NCBI GenBank assembly: GCA_946480885.1 | Contig: CAMLLK010000038.1 | Span: forward strand, 1 to 7,490 | Length of the DNA: 7,490 nt | Direction: 5' to 3' | Origin: an uncultured Thermoproteales archaeon | GTDB taxonomy: Archaea; Thermoproteota; Thermoprotei; Thermoproteales; Thermoproteaceae | Shown here: in pieces, positions 1 to 5,355 of the stretch | Numbering within the stretch: the stretch's first letter is position 1 | Layout: each line of letters starts with the position of its first letter | Position numbers and translations under genes: made by a program | Notes under the pieces: generated by a model | The model's database searches: none | The model's input: only the letters and a program-made list of their open reading frames with translations | What the model was told of the DNA's origin: nothing

Positions 1-36
1 CAGGCGGCGTTGAAGTTAATGAAAAAAGAGAAATAG
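1..36 (+). CDS. Possible C-terminal end of an upstream gene (partial)
   Basis: Frame 1 is open from the first base and reads QAALKLMKKEK before a TAG at 34-36. The lysine-rich, helix-like tail is typical of protein C-termini in hyperthermophiles. Eleven residues are too few to name a family. Frame 2 stops at 11-13; frame 3 runs to a TAG near base 72, so another frame is possible. The call rests only on the open frame and the composition. Confidence 0.3.
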   Translation, partial: QAALKLMKKEK

Positions 37-130
37 AGCGAAACAAATCTACGGGGGCTATTTCCGTTGTTTAGGCGTTGTGTACCAAGTGGCCGTAGAG
101 TAGTCACATATAGACGGGACAAAAGTTTCC

Positions 131-142
131 AATATATTAATT
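131..142 (+). promoter_or_regulatory. Cryptic TATA-like element in the gap before L10e
   Basis: An A/T block (aatatattaatt) sits after a purine-rich stretch (aaaag at 121-125) that could act as a BRE, in an otherwise G+C-rich intergenic region. By the usual archaeal spacing it would start a transcript near 160-166. The only + strand reading frame just downstream is a 22-codon ORF (ATG 169-171, TAG 235-237) with no recognisable character. If the element is real, a small RNA is more likely than a protein. Chance A/T richness is a fair alternative. Confidence 0.3.
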
Positions 143-257
143 CGCCGCGGGTTTTGGCTAGACTGCATATGTCTCCAAGAGAGTTGAGAGGTAGCCCCCA
201 GCTTGTTCTCAGCCATGTCGGCTACTGTAATACGTAGACACGTGGGCCACTACATAA

Positions 258-280
258 GGCCGGCTTTAGATTAGCCGGCC
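258..280. repeat. Perfect inverted repeat, 8-bp arms, 7-base loop
   Basis: GGCCGGCT (258-265) and AGCCGGCC (273-280) are exact reverse complements around the loop ttagatt. It ends about 20 bases upstream of the L10e TATA box and is followed by a G-rich run (281-292), not a T-run, so it does not look like an archaeal terminator. It could be an operator for the L10e gene or the 3' hairpin of an RNA made in the gap. The repeat is certain; its role is not. Confidence 0.6.
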
Positions 281-293
281 TGGGGGCGGGGAG

Positions 294-309
294 ATAAGGT
301 TTATATTTA
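294..309 (+). promoter_or_regulatory. Promoter of the L10e gene (BRE + TATA)
   Basis: A purine-rich BRE-like block (ataagg, 294-299) is followed by a TATA element (tttatattta, 300-309). The TATA centre lies about 24 bases before the ATG at 328. That places the transcription start at or next to the start codon, giving a leaderless mRNA, which is common for first genes of Pyrobaculum operons. No Shine-Dalgarno sequence precedes the ATG, in agreement. Confidence 0.7.
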
Positions 310-327
310 AGGTAGATTTCTTCTCTT

Positions 328-876
328 ATGCCAGTTAGGCCTGCTAGATGCTATAAGAGGATTAAGGGGCCTCCGTATACGAGAGAGGAATATATCCACG
401 GCGCGCCTATGATACAAATACCTAAGTTCGACATGGGTACGACGAGCGGTGCGGCCAGGACTAGTTTTAGACTTGTGGCTAAATTAGTGGCTGAAGAGAG
501 GGGCCAGATTAGAATGCAAGCTCTAGAGGCGGCACGCCAGATGGCGTATAAATACTTAGCAAAGTATGTAGGAGACGCCAACTACTATCTTAGACTTAAC
601 GTAGTGCCTCATCACGTCTTGAGGGAGAATAGAATGTTGGCTATGGCTGGCGCAGACCGTCTACAAGAGGGTATGAGGTTGGCCTTCGGCTCGCCTGCTG
701 GGAGGGCGGCGCGGGTAGAGGCTGGACAAGTGTTGTTTTACTTAGAGACTAAGCCTGAGTATTTACCACATGTAAAAGAGGCTTTTAGACGTGCAGCTTC
801 TAAACTCCCACTGCCAACTAGAACTATTATAGAGCCTAAGAGCGATGGAGGCGGCCAAGTATCTACACAGAGATAG
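328..876 (+). CDS. rpl10e: Large-subunit ribosomal protein uL16 (archaeal L10e/L16)
   Basis: A 182-residue protein of the archaeal/eukaryotic L10e branch of uL16, a component of the 50S subunit that in this family packs near the tRNA-binding centre and 5S rRNA. Recognisable parts are the N-terminal MPVRPARCYKRIKGPPYTRE, the basic region around residues 58-80 (RGQIRMQALEAAR), and the highly conserved PHHVLRENRMLAMAGADRLQ (94-113) followed by GMRLAFGSPAGRAARV (115-130). Length is normal for the family; a short polar tail (171-182, KSDGGGQVSTQR) follows the conserved end. The ATG at 328 is preferred because the protein begins at the family's usual N-terminus and a TATA box lies at the leaderless distance. 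The last 32 bases overlap the next gene, so the two are probably co-transcribed. The gene stands apart from the L5 gene in the same window, as expected where ribosomal operons have broken up. Confidence 0.96.
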   Translation: MPVRPARCYKRIKGPPYTREEYIHGAPMIQIPKFDMGTTSGAARTSFRLVAKLVAEERGQIRMQALEAARQMAYKYLAKYVGDANYYLRLNVVPHHVLRENRMLAMAGADRLQEGMRLAFGSPAGRAARVEAGQVLFYLETKPEYLPHVKEAFRRAASKLPLPTRTIIEPKSDGGGQVSTQR

Positions 877-1585
877 GATAGAGGCGTCGTTATTTCTCCT
901 CGAGCGGGTTCTCTCCGGCGCCGTCACGTCCCGCTCGTCTCTAGTGGCTGAGCTACAACAATTGTATAAAAAAAAGGGGCTGGAGCCCTTCCGCGGGGTC
1001 TCTAAAGAGGGTATATACGACAAAGAGATAGCCACTGTATATTTAGTGGGCGTCTACGGCACTGGTGTAATTGCCCCAGGCGACTACGACGACATTTTCT
1101 ATATAGAAAATAAAGCGGTCGAGGCTCTAGAAGTAATTACGTCAGTCACAGAGGTCTTGACACCTGACTTGAAGACAGAGTTAGAAAAGAGAGTGTTAGA
1201 GATAAAGGGGAGGTCTATAGAGGAGAAAGTCTTTCGAGTATTGAGGCTCGTCTTCACAGGCGCGATATTGGGGTACTATCCAGAGATGTTGTTAATTAAA
1301 GCAATTAAGACTTTCGAAATGGCGTACCCCAGTCTCTCCGAGAGGTTGATAAACTACGCGGCTTTCTACAGCGCTTATAAAATAGCAGAAGACATAGCCC
1401 TGGGCAGGATTAAAACCCCAGACGAGTTAAAAATTCAGAAATACACCTACTGCCTCAAAATGGGTTTTCAAAAGTGTAAGCCCTCGGACAGATTGATAGC
1501 AGAGGTGGCTGTGTATATATACAAAGTGAATAAATCTACGTTAGTGAGACTAACCGCCAAGGGGGTCCTCCCAAAACTAGGTTAG
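845..1585 (+). CDS. Crenarchaeal conserved protein, DUF2192-like
   Basis: A 246-residue, mostly helical, probably cytosolic protein; no signal peptide or membrane segment is seen. It resembles the crenarchaeal family DUF2192, whose function is unknown; this match is from memory of the family, not a search. Visible features are an N-terminal helix (HRDRIEASLFLLERVL, 8-23), a segment YKKKGLEPFRG (41-51), a hydrophobic patch with YDKEIATVYLVGVYG (58-72), a tyrosine-rich stretch (YAAFYSAYKIAEDIA, 171-185) and a C-terminal block with two spaced cysteines (C203 and C211, followed by KPSDRLI). The cysteine pair alone is not enough for a zinc site. The start is the ATG at 845 inside the 3' end of L10e: no ATG, GTG or TTG follows in frame for about 40 codons, and the helix begins immediately. 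The overlap suggests joint transcription with L10e and hints at a ribosome or translation link, which is inference. Confidence 0.8.
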   Translation: MEAAKYLHRDRIEASLFLLERVLSGAVTSRSSLVAELQQLYKKKGLEPFRGVSKEGIYDKEIATVYLVGVYGTGVIAPGDYDDIFYIENKAVEALEVITSVTEVLTPDLKTELEKRVLEIKGRSIEEKVFRVLRLVFTGAILGYYPEMLLIKAIKTFEMAYPSLSERLINYAAFYSAYKIAEDIALGRIKTPDELKIQKYTYCLKMGFQKCKPSDRLIAEVAVYIYKVNKSTLVRLTAKGVLPKLG

Positions 1586-2170
1586 GGTTTTTAAAACAAA
1601 ACGCGTCACCGCCTGGCGGATAGCTAGGCGGTGTTCCTCAGCCGAGGGGCTGTGGCCCATCCCCTCGATCTCTACAACCTCCAGGGGGAAATTAAATTTG
1701 TCAGAGAGCCCAGCTAATATGTCCACATGCACTCTGGGAACTACGTAGTCTCTAGACCCCCTTATGTACAACACCGGCGGCATGTTGCTGCCGATATAGC
1801 GAGAGGGAGAGGTCTGTTCGAGTTTTGTATTCCCCAAAGCCGCCAATTCGCTGGCTAATTTACGGAGGTGTGGGTCGCTGGACTGTTGCATATACTGTAG
1901 TTGTAGTAGTCTATCTACAGGCGCCGCCACAGCCACCACGGCCCCCACCGCGCCTGGGTTTTTTGCAGCTAAGAGGAGGGCGACAGTCCCCCCCATGCTG
2001 TGCCCCGCCGCCACGGCCACTGGGAGTTCTCTAAGCCCAGCGTCGTAGCCGTCTTCGACGTCTCTAATACTGGGGGCTGAGACTTGGAACTTCTCTCCCA
2101 GGGGGTCTATGAGCCAGTGTATATTAGCCGGGGAGCTCCCCCGCCCGTGGAACACCACAGCCTTTTTCAT
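1577..2170 (-). CDS. Small alpha/beta-fold hydrolase (serine hydrolase)
   Basis: A 197-residue protein from the ATG at 2168-2170, read leftward to the TAG at 1577-1579. It has all landmarks of a compact alpha/beta hydrolase: an HG oxyanion-type motif after the first strand (VVFHGRGSSP, 5-14), the nucleophile elbow GHSMGG with Ser58 (56-61), the acid Asp141 in IRGSRDYVVP and the base His173 in EGMGHSP. A deletion-like short cap lies between residues 85 and 125. Substrate is unknown; esterase/lipase or peptidase-like activity is possible, and the acid after GS suits the RBBP9/BioH/YfbB-like range of small hydrolases. The longest ORF begins at 2260 and adds 30 residues, but these have no family character. 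The ATG at 2170 begins right at the first beta strand, and a TATA box lies 21-30 bases before it. The gene converges on the DUF2192-like gene, with nine shared bases at the 3' ends, and diverges from the polymerase gene. Confidence 0.88.
   Translation of the reverse strand: MKKAVVFHGRGSSPANIHWLIDPLGEKFQVSAPSIRDVEDGYDAGLRELPVAVAAGHSMGGTVALLLAAKNPGAVGAVVAVAAPVDRLLQLQYMQQSSDPHLRKLASELAALGNTKLEQTSPSRYIGSNMPPVLYIRGSRDYVVPRVHVDILAGLSDKFNFPLEVVEIEGMGHSPSAEEHRLAIRQAVTRFVLKTLT
1586..1596 (+). terminator. Possible T-run terminator after the DUF2192-like gene
   Basis: Directly after the TAG at 1583-1585 comes ggtttttaaaa, with five T in a row. Archaeal transcription often ends at short T-runs without a hairpin, and the convergent hydrolase gene gives a reason to stop here. 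Five T is short, so the call is weak. Confidence 0.3.
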
Positions 2171-2190
2171 AACTACAGAAGGTATATGGT

Positions 2191-2206
2191 TATAAAAAAT
2201 TAAATC
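2191..2206 (-). promoter_or_regulatory. Promoter of the hydrolase gene (- strand)
   Basis: Read on the - strand, gattta (2201-2206) precedes attttttata (2191-2200), centred about 26 bases before the ATG at 2170. The spacing fits a leaderless transcript starting at that ATG and argues against the longer ORF beginning at 2260. Confidence 0.6.
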
Positions 2207-2258
2207 TGCGGCGTGGGTAGTTTTAGTTAACTCTCTCCCTGTATACATATCTATTCTC

Positions 2259-2272
2259 AATATATATATTTT
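2259..2272 (+). promoter_or_regulatory. Promoter of the DNA polymerase gene
   Basis: An uninterrupted A/T block (aatatatatatttt) is centred about 25 bases before the ATG at 2290, the distance expected for leaderless transcription. It overlaps the 5' end of the longer, unlikely version of the divergent hydrolase ORF, which is another reason to shorten that ORF. Confidence 0.6.
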
Positions 2273-2289
2273 TAGAAAACTCTTTTAAT

Positions 2290-3951
2290 ATGTATATAAT
2301 CGGCTCTAAGCCCCCACTCCCATCGGAAAGAGTTGACTTAATCCCTTTAGTTAAAGCCTCCTACTATTATAAAGAGAGCAACGCCTCCGTGTGGAGAGTC
2401 GAAACTCCCTGGCCCCCTGACGTTTTAAGGGCGAAGTTGATAGCCAGAGGCTATAGAGTGTCGCAGTCTTTCGTCCCCCCAGCCGTGAGGAGATATCTAG
2501 AGGGGGTAGAGGCGGCCAAAGTCGATGGAGTAATGGCGGCGGTGTATATAGAGAAGAGAGTAGTCTACTGGGCGTTAGAAGACGAAGTGGGGAGGGGGTG
2601 CCCCGACGTGGATTACGTAGCTACTTGGCGCCAAAAGACGCCGTGTAGAGGCCTCCATATAGACTTGACGTTTTTCTATAGAAGACCTCTCTGGGTAGAG
2701 GCGGCTGAGAGGTTGGGAGACGGCGTGTTGTTGAGGCCTAGGTCGCCTGTGGAGATTGTCAAAGTTATATATACATTGGCTAGAGAGGCTTTAGACTTTC
2801 TCAAAGCCCTCGCCTCTGTTACTAAGATTGGGGTAGATGCATTAGTCGAAATTTTAAAACGTAACTCTCTAGCCGCCGTGGCTGAGGCTGTCTTCCACTG
2901 GGAGGCGGAGAGACGAGGGTACGTCTTAGAGGACTCTAGACGTATTTTCAACATGCCGTATATAGACATGGCGAGGGGAAGAGCCCCGGGGGTCTATAGA
3001 GACGTGGCTGAGTTCGACTTCAAGTCTCTATTCCCAACTATAGTCGTTAAGTACGAGATAGACCCCACCACCGCCAGGCCTTGTAGAGGAGGCCTAGAGG
3101 CGAGGCCTCTCGGCGAGTTTTGTTTTGAGGGCGGACCGGTTGCCGACGTGATTAAAAAATGGCTCGAGGCTAGGCTGTCTATAAACAAAAAGCCTATGTC
3201 AGACGTCTTGAAGTTATTAATGAACGCGGCGGTGGGGGCTTGGGGTAAGGCCGGATGGGGCATTGTCTGCGAGCCTTGTCTACTGGCGGTTAGGAGTAGA
3301 GCTGCGGAGATTTTCCACGAGGCTTGGCGTACGTTACGGCCTATATACGGAGACACAGACTCTTTCTATCTAGAGGCTAAGAAGACTCCAGAGGTGGCCT
3401 CTTGGGCAGAGGGCCTCGAGGGCTTTGTCTTAGAGTTGAGAAATATATGGGATGTCTTTGTCTTAGCGCCGGCTAAGTCTGGCGGAGTGGCTGAGAAAAA
3501 CTATATTAAAATATCTAGAGAGAGAGTTGAAGTAAAGGGGGGTTTGTTAAAGCCGCACGACCTACCTCTTGCAGTTAGGCTTAGATACGTTGAAATTATA
3601 CAGAGGAGAGATCCCCTGGGGGCGGCGGTGGAGATTTTAAAACAGGCGCCCCCTAGCCAATTATTTATACACAAGGCGGTGGAGAGGAGTAGACTTAGGG
3701 AAATTAAAAAGCACAGCGCCTTACATATAGCGGCGGTTTATTTTTTAAAAAAATGCGGCGGCTGCGACGAAATAGATGTGTACTTCGTCCCTGGAGACGG
3801 CGTGGTGTTCGTGCCGTGGGTAGCTTTAGATAGGTCTCTAAAGTCCAGACCGGCGGGGGTTGGTGAGGTGAGACAAGCCGCTGTGGAGTATGTGTCGCGG
3901 CTTTGGAAACTCAAGGCGTTGAGGTCTTTGGCGGGAATATATATATACTGA
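2290..3951 (+). CDS. Short family-B DNA polymerase without exonuclease (PolB2/Dpo2-like)
   Basis: A 553-residue protein with the palm and fingers motifs of family-B DNA polymerases. Motif A is EFDFKSLFPT (241-250, metal ligand Asp243). Motif B is KLLMNAAVG (308-316), a variant of the usual Kx3NSxYG that keeps Lys308. Motif C is YGDTDS (353-358, Asp355 and Asp357). A KNY (403-405) stands where the KxY motif is expected. Usual archaeal replicative enzymes are near 780-800 residues, with motif A around residue 400. Here only about 240 residues precede motif A, and I find no DxE exonuclease motif, so the proofreading domain is lost or degenerate. The motif A to C distance is 112 residues, against about 136 in Pyrococcus Pol, indicating shortened fingers. 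Size and missing exonuclease match the crenarchaeal PolB2/Dpo2 group, often called inactivated and elsewhere linked to damage bypass. Here the catalytic aspartates are intact, so activity is plausible. It has its own promoter and diverges from a hydrolase gene; the PAC2 gene follows after 15 bases. Confidence 0.88.
   Translation: MYIIGSKPPLPSERVDLIPLVKASYYYKESNASVWRVETPWPPDVLRAKLIARGYRVSQSFVPPAVRRYLEGVEAAKVDGVMAAVYIEKRVVYWALEDEVGRGCPDVDYVATWRQKTPCRGLHIDLTFFYRRPLWVEAAERLGDGVLLRPRSPVEIVKVIYTLAREALDFLKALASVTKIGVDALVEILKRNSLAAVAEAVFHWEAERRGYVLEDSRRIFNMPYIDMARGRAPGVYRDVAEFDFKSLFPTIVVKYEIDPTTARPCRGGLEARPLGEFCFEGGPVADVIKKWLEARLSINKKPMSDVLKLLMNAAVGAWGKAGWGIVCEPCLLAVRSRAAEIFHEAWRTLRPIYGDTDSFYLEAKKTPEVASWAEGLEGFVLELRNIWDVFVLAPAKSGGVAEKNYIKISRERVEVKGGLLKPHDLPLAVRLRYVEIIQRRDPLGAAVEILKQAPPSQLFIHKAVERSRLREIKKHSALHIAAVYFLKKCGGCDEIDVYFVPGDGVVFVPWVALDRSLKSRPAGVGEVRQAAVEYVSRLWKLKALRSLAGIYIY
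3937..3947 (+). promoter_or_regulatory. Promoter of the PAC2-family gene inside the polymerase 3' end
   Basis: An alternating A/T run (atatatatata) encodes the last residues IYIY of the polymerase and is centred 25 bases before the ATG at 3967. It has the same spacing as the other TATA boxes in the window. It would let the PAC2-family gene be transcribed independently as a leaderless mRNA although it lies only 15 bases after the polymerase stop. Confidence 0.55.
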
Positions 3952-3966
3952 ACTATGGGGTAATAT

Positions 3967-4782
3967 ATGCGTCTGGAGGTTAAGATAAGCGGGCTGCCTA
4001 GAGACAAGAAAAATATCCTAGTGATGGCCTGTCCAGAGCCTTCTCTTGCGGGGGTTGTGGCAGTGGAGTATTTGATAGAGGCGTTGAAGATGGAGGAAAT
4101 CGGCGCCATTAGGATTACAGAGATGCCGCCTGTGATAGCTGTAGTAAATGGCGTCGCGAAGTTGCCACATCGTATATTCTACAGCCGCCAGGCGGGCATA
4201 GTGGCTATTAGACAACACGTCCCCATCCCTCCCCATATATATGTAGAGTTTATTAAAAAAGTGTTAGACTGGGCTGAGGAGAATAAGGTTAAACTAGTAG
4301 TGGGTCTCTCCGCCATGCCGGCGGCGGGGGAGGGCGACAAAGTCTATTTCATAACTGAGGAGAGCGTCGTAGAGAAGTTTAAACAATATGGGTTTGAGCC
4401 TATTAAAGAGGCCACCGTGGCGGGGCTAGAGGGGGCTTATCTAGACGCCGTCTTAGGGAGGAGTATCGACGGGGCTTTGTTAATCGCAGAGTCTAAATTG
4501 TTGAGCGCCATAAAGCGTCTTATTGACAGTGGGAAAGTGGCCACTCATAGAGACGTTGTGTTGATACTAAACGACTTAGTGGGCAGAGTGGGCCCCGATG
4601 TAAGCGCCGCTTTGAGGTTAGTAAACGCCGTGGCGAAGTTGGCAGAGGTAGAGATAGACACGGCGAAGTTGCAAGAACACGCAGAAAAGTACTCATTTTT
4701 AGTAGAGAAGAACATTGAGGCTTTATTTAAACCTGTGGAGACTACGCCTCAGTTGAGGAGAGAAGTGCCTCTAGTGTTTTAG
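3967..4782 (+). CDS. PAC2-family protein (proteasome assembly chaperone-like, COG1938/2047 type)
   Basis: A 271-residue soluble protein of the PAC2 family, the archaeal relatives of the eukaryotic proteasome assembly chaperone Psmg2/PAC2. Recognisable parts are the opening strand plus ACPEPSLAGVVAVEYLIEAL (21-40), the following IGAIRITEMPP segment (45-55), the KLVVGLSAMPAAGEGD region (109-124) that carries the family's central strand, and the GLEGAYLDAVLGR block (153-165) typical of the nucleoside-phosphorylase-like fold. The C-terminal 100 residues are helical. Some archaeal members (PbaA, PbaB) bind the 20S proteasome through a C-terminal HbYX motif. This protein ends PLVF, which does not match HbYX strictly, so proteasome docking is uncertain. 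The ATG at 3967 is the first possible start, as a stop codon (TAA, 3961-3963) lies just upstream in frame. It could be read with the polymerase or from the TATA box at 3937-3947. A stand-alone promoter follows it, before L5. Confidence 0.85.
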   Translation: MRLEVKISGLPRDKKNILVMACPEPSLAGVVAVEYLIEALKMEEIGAIRITEMPPVIAVVNGVAKLPHRIFYSRQAGIVAIRQHVPIPPHIYVEFIKKVLDWAEENKVKLVVGLSAMPAAGEGDKVYFITEESVVEKFKQYGFEPIKEATVAGLEGAYLDAVLGRSIDGALLIAESKLLSAIKRLIDSGKVATHRDVVLILNDLVGRVGPDVSAALRLVNAVAKLAEVEIDTAKLQEHAEKYSFLVEKNIEALFKPVETTPQLRREVPLVF

Positions 4783-4783
4783 A

Positions 4784-4797
4784 AAAATTTATTAAAC
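4784..4797 (+). promoter_or_regulatory. Promoter of the L5 operon
   Basis: The spacer after the PAC2 stop holds aaaaatttattaaa, with the TATA part (aaatttattaaa, 4786-4797) centred about 25 bases before the ATG at 4816. A purine-rich BRE-like stretch adjoins it. This is among the best promoter matches in the window and indicates a leaderless mRNA for L5 and the two genes behind it. Confidence 0.7.
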
Positions 4798-4815
4798 TAA
4801 GCTTCATAGGTCTAG

Positions 4816-5355
4816 ATGCCGACTTGGAAAGAGTTAGTATTAATAAAAGACCACCCCATGAAGAGAATATATATAGAGAAGGTAGTGGTTAACATAGGCG
4901 TGGGGGCGAGCGGGGAGAGGTTAGAGAAGGCGGCGGAGCTTTTAAAAGAGTTGACTGGTGCAGAGCCGTCGAAAAGGCGGGCGAAGAGGACTATAAAAGA
5001 CTTCGGCATTAGGAAGGGGGAGCCAATCGGCGTCTCTGTGACGTTAAGGAGAGACCAAGCGGTGAGTTTTTTAACTAAGGCACTACAAGCTGTGAATAAT
5101 AGAATTAAGAAAAGTAGCTTCGACGAGCGGGGCAATGTTTGTTTCGGCATTAAAGAACATATACTGCTGCCGGGGGTGAAATACGACCCGGCGGTGGGGA
5201 TATGGGGGATGGACGTGTGTATTAGACTGGCGAAGCCGGGGCTCCGCGTCCAGCTCAGAAGGAGGAGGAGGGGAAAGGTGGGCAAAGGTCAGTTAGTCAC
5301 AAGAGAGGAGGCTATTGAGTTTTTCCAAAAGGTCCTGGGCGTACAAGTCGACTGA
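4816..5355 (+). CDS. rpl5: Large-subunit ribosomal protein uL5
   Basis: A 179-residue archaeal uL5, which binds 5S rRNA and the central protuberance of the 50S subunit. Signatures are RIYIEKVVVNIGVGASGERL (17-36), then KRTIKDFGIRKGEPIGVSVTLR (58-79), FGIKEHILLPGVKYDP (110-125) and GIWGMDVCIRLAKPGLRV (128-145), followed by the basic run RRRRRG (148-153) and the C-terminal helix TREEAIEFFQKVLGV (162-176). Length is normal. In many archaea L5 lies in the spc-type cluster between S4e and S14; here none of those neighbours is present, and L5 heads an operon with a phosphoesterase and an RNA methyltransferase. The ATG at 4816 has a TATA box at the leaderless distance, and the protein starts at the family N-terminus. 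The final A of its TGA (5353-5355) is the first base of the next gene's ATG. Confidence 0.96.
   Translation: MPTWKELVLIKDHPMKRIYIEKVVVNIGVGASGERLEKAAELLKELTGAEPSKRRAKRTIKDFGIRKGEPIGVSVTLRRDQAVSFLTKALQAVNNRIKKSSFDERGNVCFGIKEHILLPGVKYDPAVGIWGMDVCIRLAKPGLRVQLRRRRRGKVGKGQLVTREEAIEFFQKVLGVQVD

Noticed and set aside
58..216. A 52-codon ORF on the - strand in the gap before L10e (ATG at 214-216, TAG at 58-60).
   Set aside because: The protein has no pattern I recognise, its codon use does not resemble the neighbouring genes, and no good TATA box lies at the leaderless distance upstream on the - strand.
169..237. A 22-codon + strand ORF downstream of the cryptic promoter element, as a possible leader peptide.
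   Set aside because: It is too short to judge, has no ribosome site, and archaeal ribosomal genes are not known to use such leaders; the L10e gene has its own leaderless promoter.
37..327. A tRNA, 5S, SRP or RNase P RNA in the intergenic gap.
   Set aside because: No T-loop motif, no 5S or SRP consensus and no RNase P core sequences are visible on either strand, although minimal Pyrobaculum RNase P made this worth checking.
609..615. A C-box-like GTGATGA on the - strand, as a C/D-box sRNA antisense to L10e.
   Set aside because: No CTGA D box follows within the usual 50-60 bases on that strand; the bases are explained by the conserved PHHVLRE codons of L10e.
1825..2034. A 69-codon + strand ORF opposite the hydrolase gene.
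   Set aside because: The proline-rich translation is the complement of alanine/glycine-rich hydrolase codons; the hydrolase frame carries the full catalytic triad.
3738..4109. A 123-codon - strand ORF across the polymerase/PAC2 junction.
   Set aside because: It lies antisense to two well-supported genes and has a low-complexity, serine/threonine-rich translation typical of shadow frames in this genome.
4811..5285. Long - strand frame opposite the L5 gene.
   Set aside because: It is an antisense shadow of a fully conserved ribosomal protein, with no family resemblance of its own.
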